NCBI RefSeq assembly: GCF_000003855.2
Contig: NW_003101681.1
Coordinates: 2,239,893 to 2,303,892 of the forward strand
DNA length: 64,000 nucleotides
Source: Blastomyces gilchristii SLH14081
Lineage: Eukaryota; Ascomycota; Eurotiomycetes; Onygenales; Ajellomycetaceae
Reading direction: 5' to 3'
Part shown: one piece after another, positions 45,200 to 57,320 of the stretch
Layout of the letters: every line of letters begins with the position of its first letter
How positions within the stretch are numbered: position 1 is the stretch's first letter
Made by a program: the position numbers and the translations under genes
The notes under the pieces: model-generated
Database searches by the model: none
Told to the model about the DNA's origin: nothing
The model's input: only the letters and a program-made list of their open reading frames with translations

Positions 45200-47190
45200 A
45201 TTTCAGTAGTCAGTGAACACTAAAGCTGTATTGATACAGATGAAGAAGATATTCATTAACACTTCTCTACTAATGATATTTAACTCTGATTGTAAAACAG
45301 TTGTTAAAGCTGACTTCTCTGACTATGTTACAGAGAGAGCTATATTACAACATAATAATGAAGATGTCTTATAATTATACATTTTCATGTCTAAGAAATT
45401 AAGTTCTGCTGAATGCAACTATGAGATCTATGATAAGAAACTTCTTACAATTTTATACTATCTAGAAGAATGAGACTCTGAACTCTGAAGTGTCTCTGAA
45501 TTTAAGATAATCACAGATTATAAGAATCTCAAGTACTTTATAACTATCTATAAACTCACTGAATAACAGATGTAATAATCTGAGTTCTTAAGCTGCTTTC
45601 ATTTTACAATACACTACTGTTCTAGCAGTCAGAACTCAATGACAGATACTCTCTTATAATAAGAGTAAGATATGTTATTCAATGTAATAGATACTCATTA
45701 AATGAACTGAGAGCACTGACTCTTGAATCTGAAGATATTAGTTGATTAAGATAAAACAGCTCATGACACTATATATACTTCTCTGATTAGAACTATACAT
45801 GCTTCTTCAGTTAGAACTGTCACTGATATCTCAACTTCTTCTGAACCTACATTAGATGAGTTATAATATACAGCAGATCAAATCAATGAACTTCTCTGAG
45901 CACTCACTGAAGCAGTATAATAAGAGACACTCTGATTTTCTTCAGAACTACATATAAGAGCTGATATCTCAGAATATTCAATTAATGATAATAATACTCT
46001 ATGATTTTATAAACAACACTGAGTCTCTCACTTCAAACTCTTACACACTCAGATAATGCAAGAGATATATAATTCATATATAATCAGTTATTCAGACTGT
46101 GAATAACTATATAGAATAGTCTTCTGAGAGTTCTACTAATCTGAGATATTAAACAGTATCAGATACTTTGTCTGAAACTGTAATCACTGTTCTTCTGTTA
46201 TCTTATGAAAAAACTGTAGAAAAGATCTATTGAAATTACTTAATATCTCTGATAGAATCTGATGAGATGTAGTAATTGACTTTACTATCAATCTATCTGA
46301 GAGTAAGAATTATAGAAATATTCTGATCATTATAAATTAATTGAGCAAAGATATAATATTGAAATCTTGTAATAAGATGAATACTGAATAAGTTATCAAA
46401 GCTTTTCTATGAAGCCTGTTCTATTGAATGCATGAATTGCTAAGATCTATAATATCAGATTAAGACTGTCAATTCATGAGTGCTCTCTGAATAAGAATCT
46501 GTCAAGTTCTCAAGATTATATACTATCTGTCAACTGTCTATCACTCTGAGACTGATGATGCATCAGAATAAATAATTCAGACTGTGAAGAATTATCTCTG
46601 TAAATTCTGTAATCACTTATAAAATAATTGATATAATCTTCTTCTATATACAGAGATTACTATCAATGATTGAGATGCTGTTTCAACAGATATAAGCCTG
46701 TTCTTTCTTACACACAGTTATTATATGAAGATGTTAAATCTTCTAGAGATTACACAGTTCACACTGAATCTCTGCAGTTCAATTCAGATCACTGATAATA
46801 TAGTAATAAAGCTCTGAGACACCTGTGACTGAGCAGAAGTCTCCATAACAGTCATGAAACAAGATCAAGAGAATTAAATTAATGTTCACTGAGACTTCAC
46901 TGAACAATATAAGATAGAAGATCTGATATGATTGAATCTTAAGAATATATAAATCACACATTCATCTCATACACTAGATTACTGTCATATCAGATATAAA
47001 GTGATAGAAGTTCTAGATAGTCATAACTACTATCTTAACACATTATCAGAAATTCATAATATATTTCATATAAGCTTGCTCTGCTGTACTATCACTGATT
47101 CATTCTCTTCTCAACTAACTTCTAACTGACCGTCATCAGACATTATAGAAGAAGATAATGAGCTTGAGTAAGAGATTGAGAATATTCTCA
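45200..47190 (+). pseudogene. G2-a pol, second part (RNase H and integrase)
   Basis: Resumes the frame after G1-b. RNase H is at 45230-45665 ([49 protein letters not shown]). The integrase zinc-binding region is at about 46020-46250 and the core at 46250-46660 (VIDFTINLSESKNYRNILII, then a later RSIISD). The C-terminal part runs to about 47190 (RYKVIEVLDSHNYYL, then an acidic tail IIEEDNELE). No chromodomain is recognisable, so G2 differs from G1 and G3. Stops are RIP-type. Sequence 47191-47844, apart from the MITE, is the untranslated end. Confidence 0.87.
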
Positions 47191-47207
47191 ATGAGAGATC
47201 TCACAGT

Positions 47208-47713
47208 TAGACTGACTGTGTGACCGTGTCTGGAACCAGGACCAGATTTTTTGATAGTCTCATTATCAATTCGACTGATCCCATTACACAGTTTTAACAT
47301 TAGATAGTAGTTTCATACTGTCTCAGTGAGACTTACTGTCTACTCTTATCACATTTTCCAAATGAGATCATGATTTCCACTTCTCAATTTAAATTATTTT
47401 TATTGCTTTAAATGACTTTAAATCTCATTTGAGTGTTATCAAAAAGCATTACTTTTTAAAAAATTAAAAATAGTCTAAAAAAAACCTTAAAATGTCTAAA
47501 AATAGTAACTTTATGCTAAGAATGAGACTAAATGAGATCAAATGAGACCACTTTCTCATTTTTTTCAAGTCATGGTTTCATTTTAAGATCTGATATATAG
47601 TCACTTTACATGTTTTTTTCATAGCCAGTCCCAGCGGGATTCACACCAAGAAATGTATGAAACCAGACCAAATGAGATCAAACATGAAATTCATGATCTC
47701 AGCGGCCAGTCTA
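47208..47713 (+). mobile_element. 506-bp TIR element (hAT-like MITE), copy 3
   Basis: Starts tagactgactgtgtgaccgt and ends agcggccagtcta. Flanks are CTCACAGT (47200-47207) and CTCACAGC (47714-47721), an 8-bp duplication with one T/C difference. It is among the least mutated copies (ggaaccaggaccagat). It is inserted in the 3' untranslated part of G2-a. Confidence 0.92.
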
Positions 47714-47844
47714 CTCACAGCTGCAGTCAGCAATATCTTGTGAAATAAGTCAGCGATAATCAACTGATCTGAACTCTGAGTTCTATATTACCTGAAACAG
47801 CAGCTCTTGACCAATGAAAACTGCTTCTGAAAGAGAGAGACTAA

Positions 47845-48152
47845 TGTGACAGACTGTACTCAATCAATTATATAGACTATTCTGTTACACTTCATAGATT
47901 CTTTCATTTCACTCTTGAATATATATACTCTGATTCTCAGCCATTCTCAATCATCAATTCTCGGCCGCCATGAATGCATATAGATTCTTCCACCTTGAAG
48001 CTTCACTGCATATATCATTACATACATGTATAAATATTCACTCTGATTGCTGATTTCTACACTTTCTCTTTCTTTTCTTCTCTAATGTTTTTCTCTTTGT
48101 TATATAAGACCTATCAATATCATACTGATCTATTCAGTGTAGGTCTTTTACA
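47845..48152 (+). repeat. G2-a 3' LTR
   Basis: 308 bp, the same length as its 5' partner. It starts tgtgacagactgtactcaat and ends cttttaca. The mutated sites differ from those of the 5' LTR. Confidence 0.92.
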
Positions 48153-48157
48153 TATAA

Positions 48158-48555
48158 GATTCTTTGACTTCTGATAAAAACAGATCTCACAGAGAGACTC
48201 TATTTTCATAATATCAGAGACTGAGTATTATTAAAAAGTATTACTTTTATATAATATATATATACTTACTGCAGTGATTCACTCTCTGTATGTATAACTG
48301 AGAATTATAGCTTTTTCACACTGCACAGCTCTTCTTAAGATGCTGCTATCAGTTTGTAAATTACACAGTCTCTCAGTTCAGTACGCACTGTATATATACA
48401 GCTCTGCATGCTGAGACTGTGTTGATCATTATAGTCTGATATGATACTCACTTTTCATAGATTATGTTTTGTTTGAGAAGAGAGAAGAGAGAGATACAAC
48501 TACTATTTTATTAAGAGAAAGAATAAGTAATTAATACTATAGAAGATAATTTAAT
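48158..48555. other. Unassigned AT-rich flank
   Basis: Lies between G2-a and LINE-c. It contains gagtattattaaaaagtatt, which resembles the interior of the 506-bp MITE, and an (AT)n run. It could be the right part of the element whose left end is at 7514. No frame or RNA gene is supported. Confidence 0.35.
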
Positions 48556-49327
48556 TATTTATTATTATTATTCTTCAATTATAGATGTATACAGTTAGAG
48601 ACTATGATATCTATCTGAGAACTTTTAGTTCTCAGAGTTTTTTCTATATCTATAAAGTTAACTATTATACATTCATCAATTTCAGATATGTAAAATCAGA
48701 AAATTTCAGCTAAGAATATAAAAACTGTTTATAAATTGCAGTATTTTAACATCTTCTGATACTTTGAAACCATTTGACAATATCATGACAAAAGAAAAGA
48801 GAACACAGTCTTAAAGATAGACACATTAAATAGAGAGATAGAAAAGAATAGAAAGGAAAAAGTAAAGTAAAGAGAGACTGTAATTATTGCAGAATAAGCA
48901 TTCTGTTAAATCAAATCTATCATTAAATCTTTGTATATAAGATTTGAAGTAACTATGTTCTAGTTTGAGCTGAATTATAGATGAGAACATTTTCTTTTTA
49001 CATTTAATTAAACAAGATTTTCACTTAGATTCTGTCTCAAATCTTGAATAATGTATACTCTTCTTTTGTTTTTACTAGCTTTCATTTCACTTGTTTAAAC
49101 AAGATTCTTTTATCTGTCTTTTTATAAAAGATCAGAACATTATTTTTTGAGTAAATCTACTTAATTCTGAACTCTTTTTTATCCCTGAATCAGTTAAAGA
49201 TAATTTGATTTCTTCTGTATTTAAAATTTAATTAGTCTATACTCTTTAATTTGAGAGTTTCTGAGAGTGTTTTAATAGTTTTCATACCAGCTTGAAATTA
49301 GTGATGAATTGAAGAAGAGAAAAGAGA
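48556..49327 (-). mobile_element. LINE-c: 3' end of a minus-strand Tad/I-type LINE
   Basis: Begins with (TTA)n, the complement of the LINE tail, then the complement of the LINE 3' region including both stem-loops (first stem 48614-48622 with 48628-48636). Beyond about 48900 it follows the ORF2 C-terminal region (an antisense match to the 19600-19680 part of LINE-a). It is cut at 49327 by the G2-b LTR. The outer stem pair is T-A here and C-G in the other copies. Confidence 0.85.
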
Positions 49328-49990
49328 TGTGGCGGGCTGCGCCCGATCAATCATATAGACTATTCCATTACACTTCACAGATTACGCGTACGCTCCGATT
49401 CTCGGCCATTCTCGATCACTGATCCTCAGCCGCTACTCCGATTCTCGGTCATTCTCAATCACTGATCCTTGGCTATTATGAACGCGTATAGATTCTTCCA
49501 CTCTGAAACTTCATCACATACATCATTACATACATGTATAAATATTCACTTCAATTGCTGATTCTTATACTTTCTCTTTCTTTTCCTTCTTTAATATTTT
49601 TCTCTTTGTTATATAAGTTCTATTTATTATACTGATCTATTCAGCATAGACTTCTTACACTAGAAAAATATTCATTATCTTCTTATTAGAAATAATTATC
49701 TATATATCATCTTCTTATTAGAAATAATTATTCATTAAGAGATATCTAAATATGTAATAATATATAAGAAAGAGAATCAGTTCAGTGAATACTGAGTTCT
49801 TAGATAAAAGCTTACTCATCAGTTATTCTAACTCTGTAATAAGATTTTATAAGAAAATATTACTGAAAGACTCAAGAGTTTTAACACTCAGATATATAAG
49901 ATATTCATATAATTACACTTCTTCAGATTTCATAGATATCACATATTCAATAAATAACATAGTCATGTCTAATAATAATATGAGAGAACT
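49328..49990 (+). mobile_element. G2-b: 5' LTR and start of gag, truncated
   Basis: The LTR at 49328-49659 (332 bp) starts tgtggcgggctgcgcccgat, one of the least mutated starts. It carries an internal duplication of a unit with gattctcgg and cattctcratcactgatcc (about 49390-49475), making it longer than the 308-bp G2-a LTRs. The internal part follows to the gag start (atgtctaataataatatgag, 49966 and onward), and the element is cut at 49990 by G2-c in the opposite orientation. Confidence 0.85.
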
Positions 49991-50353
49991 TGTAAGAGAC
50001 CTACGCTGAATAGATCAGTATAATATTATAGATCTTATATAACAAAGAGAAAAATGTTAGAGAAGAAAAGAAAGAGAAAGTATGAGAATCAGCAATTAAA
50101 GTGAATATTTATATATGTATATAATGATGTATGTGATGAGGCTTTAAGATAGAAGAATCTATACATGTTCATAGCGGCTGAGAATCAGTGATTAAGAATG
50201 ACTGAGAATCAGAGTGTATGTATTTATAGCAGCTGAGAATCAGTGATTAAGAATGACTGAGAATCAGAGTATATATATTTGAGAATGAAGTCATTGAAAT
50301 CTGCAAAGTGTAATAAAATAGTCTATATAATTGATCAGATGCAGCCTGTTACA
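49991..50353 (-). repeat. G2-c 3' LTR
   Basis: 363 bp on the minus strand. In plus orientation it starts tgtaagagacctacgctgaa and ends cagcctgttaca. It has its own tandem duplication of about 55 bp (agcggctgagaatcagtgat repeated near 50176 and 50230). The polypurine tract (ctgaaagagagagactaa on the minus strand) is directly adjacent at 50354-50371. Confidence 0.88.
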
Positions 50354-50449
50354 TTAGTCTCTCTCTTTCAGAAGCAGTTTCTATTAATCAAGAACTACTG
50401 TTTCAGATAACACAGAACTCAGAGTTCAGATCAGTTAATTATAACTGAC

Positions 50450-53400
50450 TTATTTTACAAGATATTATCAGCTGCAGTTATATAATCTCTTATCAAGAAT
50501 ATCTTCAATCTCTTACTCAAGGTCATTATCTTCTTCTATAATCTCTAACAGCTGTCAGTTGAAAGTCAGTTGAGAAGAGAACAGATTGATGACAGTATAA
50601 CAGAACAAGCTTATGTGAAAGATATTATAAATCTCTGATAATGTATTAAGACAGTAGTTATAACTACTTACAACTTCTATTACTTTATATCTGATATAAT
50701 AATAATCTAGTATATGAGATGAATGTGGGATTTATATATTCTTAAGATTCAATCATATCAGATCTTCTATCTTACATTATTCAGCAGAGTCTCAGTGAAC
50801 ATTGATTTGATCTTCTTAATTCTGTTTACTACTTATTATAAAGACTTCTGCTCAATTACAGATATCTCAGAGTTTTATTACTATATTATCAGTAATCTGA
50901 ATTGAACTGTGAAGATTCAGTGTGAACTGTGTAGTCTCTAGAAGATTTAACATCTTTATATAATAACTGTATATAAGAAAGAACAGGCTTATATCTGTTA
51001 AAATAATATCTTAATTATTAATAGTAACTTCTGTGTGTAGAAGAAGATCATATCAATCATCTTATAAATAGTTACAGAACTTATAAAGATAATTCTTTAT
51101 AGTCTGAATTATCTATTCTAATGTATTATCAGTCTTGAGATGATAGATAGTTAACAGATAATATATAATCTTGAGAACTTGATAGATTCTTATTCAGAGA
51201 ATACTTATGAATTGACAGCTCTGATCTGATACTAGAGATCTCAGTAACTCATATATCTAATAGAACAAACTCTGTAGAAAAGCTTCAGTGACTTGTTTAG
51301 TATTTATTTTATTACAAGATTTCAATATTATATCTTTACTTAATTAATTTATAATGACTAGAATATTTCTACAATCTTTACTCTCAGAGAGATCAATAGC
51401 ACAGTTAATTATCATATCTTATCAGACTCTATTAGAGATATGAAGTGATTTCAGCAGATCTTTTCTACAGTTCTTTCATAAGATAATAGAAGAATAATAA
51501 TTACAGTTTCAGACAAAGTATCTGATACTGTTTAATATCTCAGATCAGTAGAACTCTCAGAAGATTATTCTATACAGTTATTCACAGCCTGAATAATCAG
51601 TTATATATGAATCATGCATCTCTTGTATTATTCAGATATGTTAGAGTTTGAAGTGAGAGACTCAGTGTTATTCACAGAATCATAGAGTATTATTGTCATT
51701 GATTGAATATTCTGAGATATTAGTTCTTATATATAGTTCTAAGAGAAATCAGATTGCTTCTTGATATACTGCTTTAATAAGTGCTTGAAGAAGTTCATCA
51801 GTTTGAGCTGTTATATGTTATAATTCATTCAGTGTAGATCTGAAGAATGTTCTGATCAATAAAGTATATATAGTGTTATAAGTGATCTTATTGTGATTAA
51901 CTAATATCTTCAGATTCAAGAGTCAGTGTTCTTAATTCATTCAGTATGTATCTGTCACATCAGATGATATATCTTGTTCTTGTCATGAGAGAGTATCTGT
52001 CATTGAGTTCTGGCTGTCAAAGTGATAGTGTATTGTAAAATGAAAGTAGCTTAGAAACTCTGATCATTGTATCTATTATTTAGAGAGTTTATAGATTATT
52101 ATAAAGTATTTAAGATTCTTATGATCTGTGATTATCTTAAATTCAGAGACACTTTGAAGTTTGAAGTTCTATTCTTCTAGACAGTATACAATCACAAGAA
52201 GTCTCTTATCATAGATCTCATAATTGCATTCAGCAGAACTTAGTTTCTTAAACATGAAGATACATAATTGTAGAATATCTTCATCATTATATTACAATAT
52301 CACTTCTTCTATCACATAGTCAGAGAAATCAGCTTCAACAACTATCTCATGATCAGAATTGAATATTATCAGTAGATAGATATTAATGAATATCTTCTTC
52401 ATCTATGTAAATGCAGCTTCAGTATCTACTAATCATTGAAATACTGAGTCTTTCTTAGTGAGTTCTGTAAGTGATCTTGTGATATCTGAGGAGTTTTGTA
52501 TAAATCACTGATAGAAGTTAGTGAATTCAATGAAGCTTTATACATCTTTCACAGTATATAAAGCTTCTCATTCAAGAATGACAGAGATCTTCTCAGAATT
52601 CATTCAAATTCTCTTATCAGCTTCTATAATGAAACCTAAGTATTTAGTACTCTTAACTTTGAAATTACACTTATTAATATCAATTGATAGTTCTGCTTCT
52701 TGTAGTTATTATAATACTCTTCATACATACTCTTGATACTCTTTTCTGAATTCATTAGTGAAGATGAGAATGTCATCTAGATAAGCAGATATGAACTTAT
52801 TAAGAAAATCTCAGAGTGCTCAGTTGATATACTTCTGAAATATACTGAAGATGTTAGTCAGTTCAAAGAGTGTGACTATTCATTCAAAGAGACTATAATG
52901 TGTTCAGAATGCTGTAAGTCATTCATCTTCTTCAGTGATACAAATCTTATAAAATACAGTGATAATATCTAGCTTTATAAATCATTGAGCTCATCTGATT
53001 CATACTAGAGTTTCATTGATAAGAGATAAGAGATAATAATCTTTCTTTATCAATCTGTTCAGATCTCAGTAGTTTATACAGAATCAGAGTTCTTCATCTG
53101 ACTTCTTTACAAAGAGAATAGAAGCTGCAGTGAAAGAGTTACTAATATATATAAATCTCTTATTCAACAGATTATTCAGTGTCTTCTGAAGAAGAAGAAG
53201 TTCATCTCAAGATATATTATAAAGAAGGCTTTATAATGACTCAGAGTTCTTATCATTCTTCTTTTCTAACTTAATACTGTGATTCACTTCTGAGCCTTGT
53301 AAAGAAGATATATTTATAATATTATCTTATCAGAAGATATGTAGATATTTATAATATTATTGAGAAAGTTTTGTATGAGAATCTGTTATATTAGTATGAA

Positions 53401-53990
53401 ATAACTTATCTAGAGCTTTCTTAATATCAGTCAGACTAATACAATAGATTAATACATGATTCTGCTATCAGTGACTTTGTCAGTGACTCTGTTAATGATT
53501 TTAATGACTTCTTTTGCAGAGTATTTTATAAGTATTGACAGAGATCTGTGTAAGATTCATAGTCTTGTAAATATCATCTTCATGAATCCTATCATTATTA
53601 GGGAATATTAAACTCCTGTTTCAAGTATTCAATAAGATGCCTTGTTCAGATAGTTAGACAAGTTCTAATATTAGATTATAATCAAGATTATCAACTTTAT
53701 ATGCATAGGCATCTTCATACTGATGTTCTTTAATATCTATGTTTAGTTTTATCATGTAACAGATGCAAACATCTTTTGAATCATTGAATTCTGCAAGAAG
53801 TCAGATTTTTAATAAGAGAATACACTGAAGATTATAATATCTTATAACTGAAGATTTAATCATTGTATAATAACATAGATCACTGTCTATCATGACTTTC
53901 ATATTATACATATTATCAATCACAGTAGATATAAGAATCATGTTCATTATCATTTTCTCTTTAAATTATTATCATTCAACCTCTTCAAGC
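50450..53990 (-). pseudogene. G2-c pol (integrase, RNase H, RT, protease)
   Basis: Reads on the minus strand and is collinear with G2-a pol. From the 3' end come integrase (about 50450-51720, including the complement of the SESKN-type core near 51400-51440), RNase H (about 52010-52400), RT (about 52400-53230) and protease (about 53600-53960). Unlike G2-a it is not interrupted by G1, so it gives the uninterrupted order. It is strongly mutated, with no open piece longer than about 70 codons; the longer plus-strand open stretches here (50723-50905, 52521-52736) are shadows. Confidence 0.8.
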
Positions 53991-54232
53991 TTCTGTTTAC
54001 AAATTTGAATAGAAGTTAATCTTTTCTCTGTTTCATTGAGACATTCTCATAGTTATCTTCTGAATCTTTCTCTAATGTAACATGATTGACATGAACAGAC
54101 ACTGATTCATTCCTTGAATGAGAAGGCACTGATCTTTCTCTCAAGTGTGAAGACACATAGATTAATCAGCAGTTGAAAGTGATATGTTCTAATTGATTAC
54201 AGTTAATGTAGTACTTCACATTGATGTCAATC
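53991..54232 (-). pseudogene. G2-c gag, C-terminal part
   Basis: Minus-strand match to the G2-a gag from its zinc knuckle (complement at about 54170-54215, where C-x2-C...H is readable) to the gag-pol junction. Truncated by G1-c. Confidence 0.7.
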
Positions 54233-55544
54233 TATCACGCTCCCGGCTGCGCCAAGGCCCTGTTACGGTTTCACACGGCTCATCACTTTCATGCGGATGG
54301 TTTCATTCATCTCACAGACTGTCTGAACCAGTTTTCAACCACTCTATAACATCATTCAGATATACTATAGAAAGATCTGATTGATAAATATAAGAACCTC
54401 ACTTTTATACAAGGTCAGCAGATTACTCTTTCTTGACAGTGAGACACTGCTGAGATATTACTCTGACTATTCTCACTCATAAAATAAAAGAAGAGTATCT
54501 GCTCATTATCTATATAAAATAACTAGATACTGACTTCTCATTAAAAAAGTCAGTGATTCATTTTTCTTCTACTGAAATATATATAAGAGTGACTGCATGT
54601 CTTATACAATCTTCTTAGTATACTAAGTATTATATCTGTGATATTCTTGCAATACCTCTGTAGTCTACAAGCTCACTATTCAAGCAAGATAGTTAAGCTC
54701 ACTTATACAGTTTCTTAAATAACTATCTCTATATAATACTACTAACTAGTCATCACTTCAGTTCAGTTATATTACAATTTGAATTACTTAATCTGATTAC
54801 AAGTTTGAATCAGTTGAGCTCTAACAGACTGATATAACCTTATACATTTATACTGAAACTAATCTGATCTCACTTTCTGAGAGAAACACTACATTATTCT
54901 CTAGAGTATGTACCTCTCTACTCTGACAGAAATCTGAGATTTCTGAACTCACTGTATATTTTGACATGAGCTCTTCAACTGTTCTATCACTGTCACTAGA
55001 CTGGCCGCTGGGATCATGAATTTCACATTTGATCCCATTTGATCTGGTCCCATACATTTCTTGGCGTGAATCCCGCTGGGACTGGCTATCAAAAAAACAT
55101 GTAAAGTGACTATATATCAGATCTTAAAATGAAATCATGACTTGAAAAAAATAAGAAAGTGGTCTCATTTGATCTCATTTAGTCCCATTCTTAGTATAAA
55201 GTTACTATTTTTAGACATTTTAAGGTTTTTTTTAGACTATTTTTAATTTTTTAAAAAGTAACACTTTTTGATAACACTCAAATGAGATTTAAAGTCATTT
55301 AAAGCAATAAAAATAATTTAAATTGAGAAGTGAAAATCATGGTCTCATTTGAAAAATATGACAAGAGTAGACAGTAAGTCTCACTGGAACAGTATGAGAC
55401 TACTATCTAATGTTAAAACTGTGTAATGAGATCAGTCAAATTGGTAATGAGACTATCAAAAAATCTGGTCCTGGTCCCAGACACGGTCACACGGTCAGTC
55501 TAACTGTCACAGTCTCTACACATCTACATCTATTATAAAGATAG
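54233..55544 (+). mobile_element. G1-c: 5' LTR and start of gag, truncated
   Basis: The LTR at 54233-54776 is 544 bp, starting tatcacgctcccggctgcgc and ending attaca. The internal part at 54777-54996 and 55511-55544 matches G1-a 8921-9175. It is interrupted by MITE copy 4 and then cut by G2-d at 55545. The rest of the element is not in the window. Confidence 0.88.
54997..55502 (-). mobile_element. 506-bp TIR element (hAT-like MITE), copy 4
   Basis: Reverse orientation relative to copies 1-3. It starts tagactggccgctgggatca and ends cacacggtcagtcta. It has a perfect 8-bp duplication ACTGTCAC (54989-54996 and 55503-55510). It is the best preserved copy, with ctggtcctggtcccagacac intact near its end. 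A minus-strand open stretch (54848-55057) across its left end is chance. Confidence 0.93.
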
Positions 55545-55847
55545 TGTGGCGGGCTGCGCCCGATCAATTATATAGACTATTCCGTTACACTTCACAGATT
55601 TCAACCACTTCATTCTCAAACACGTACACTCTGATTCTCGGCCATTCTCAATCACCAATCCTCGGCTGCTACGAACGCGCGTATATTCTTCCACCCTGAA
55701 GCTCCACTGTGTACACCACCACATACGCGTATAAATATTCACCTTCATCACTGATTCTCGCACTTTCTTTCCTTCTCTAATGTTTTTATCTTTGTTAAAT
55801 AAGACCTATCAATATAATACTGATCTATTCAGTGTAGACCTCTTACA
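55545..55847 (+). repeat. G2-d 5' LTR
   Basis: 303 bp, ends cctcttaca. It is one of the two best preserved G2 LTRs (ctcggctgctacgaacgcgc, catacgcgtataaata). A minus-strand open stretch at 55533-55763 exists only because few sites are mutated. Confidence 0.9.
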
Positions 55848-56177
55848 CTATAAAAATATTCATTGTCTTCTTATTAGAAAATAATTATTCACACATTATC
55901 TTCTCATTAGAAATGATTATTCATTGAGAGATATCTGAACACATAACAACATGTAAGAAATAGAAAAACAGTTAAATAGTTAAGTAAACACTGAGTTCTC
56001 AGATAGAAGCTTGCTCATCAGTCACTCTGACTCTGTAACAAGATCTTATGAAGAGAATAAGATTTTATAAGAGAATATCAGTGAAAGATCTGAGAGTTCT
56101 GACACTCAGATATATGAGAATATAATTACACTTCTTCAGATTTCACAGATATCACATATCTGATGATCAATATAATC

Positions 56178-57320
56178 ATGTCTAACAATAATATGAAACT
56201 CTCAAATGCAAGTATAGATATGATGTCACAGTGACTCTGAGTAATGTTGAAATTACAACAATAATAAATAGCTGATATGCATGCAACTCAATAACTTCAA
56301 TATAAAGAGATTTAATAATTAACTCATACAATTTCAACATCTACAGAACTGAATATAAAAGTGCTGAAAGAATACTTAGATACTCTCATATATTTTAATA
56401 CTTCTGATCTCACTCTCTACTCATTATAAAGAATGAAAATGCTCATGAAACTGAGTGTAGATGAAGATTTCATCAGTTCATTAATCAATCAAGATTGATA
56501 TATCAATGAATGATTGAAAGATTATATGAAACAGAAGTTTTATTCATGAATAAAAGCATGTGAATCAGTGTTGTAAACATCTGATAATATTATAAGATAT
56601 CTTGATGTTCTGTTCTGAGACACAGTTATATAACAGAAAGCATTAGATTAGTTACAGAGTACTTAACAGAGAAACACTTCTCTCACAACATTCATTCCTG
56701 ATTTCAATACTAAGATTCTAGAAGCAGGTGATCAATCTTGAAAGAATTAAATGAAGATTAGCATGCTCAAGAAGACATTGACTTTTAAACTCTTATAGAC
56801 TCTTATAAGTGTAGATGAAGACTAAACTTATGAAGACTTCTGCACACAGCTTCAGACATTGAATGACTGTCTTATCAAGCTTAAGAGTATACAGAACAGT
56901 GACAGAAGATGTTACATTTCAGTCACTTGTATACCTGTGCTGAAGAGAAGTAACAGCAATGATACAGATGTTATGAACTGAATAGATTCAAATGTCTATG
57001 CATAAGCAAGAGTTTCTACTGTTTGAACAGGCTTCTGAGTTCCTGAGATCACTTCTGAAGAAGTCACTGATCAATATCAATGTGAAGTGTATATTAACTG
57101 TAACTGATCAGAACACATTGCTTTTAATTATCAATCAATCTATGTGTCTTCACACTTGAGAGAAATATCAGCATCTGTTTACATCAATCACATTGCAGTG
57201 AAGAAAGATTTGAAACATAACTATGAGAATGCTCTGATGAAACAGGGAAAAGATTAGCTTCTGTTCAAATTAATAAACAGAAGCTTGAAGAGGTCGGATA
57301 ATAACAATTTGAAGAGAAGA
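56178..57320 (+). pseudogene. G2-d gag
   Basis: ATG 56178 matches the G2-a gag start. The knuckle at about 57085-57130 reads CNxSEHIAFNY, with the last cysteine changed to Y. Numerous stops. Otherwise collinear with the G2-a gag. Confidence 0.75.

Larger units (their letters stand above)
34110..48152 (+). mobile_element. G2-a: full-length Ty3/gypsy element, interrupted by G1-b and a MITE
   Basis: LTRs of 308 bp (34110-34417 and 47845-48152) and a 5-bp duplication TATAA (34105-34109 and 48153-48157). Without G1-b (37393-45199) and MITE copy 3 it measures about 5.7 kb. The internal order is gag, protease, RT, RNase H, integrase. The polypurine tract gaaagagagagactaa lies just before the 3' LTR. 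Confidence 0.93.
49991..54232 (-). mobile_element. G2-c: minus-strand Ty3/gypsy element, 5' end cut by G1-c
   Basis: 3' LTR at 49991-50353, internal region to 54232. It stops inside gag, at the point matching about 35620 of G2-a, where the G1-c LTR begins. The 5' half of gag and the 5' LTR are not in view. Confidence 0.88.

Noticed and set aside
54848..55057. 69-codon minus-strand frame
   Set aside because: It spans the junction of G1-c and MITE copy 4, so it is not a gene.
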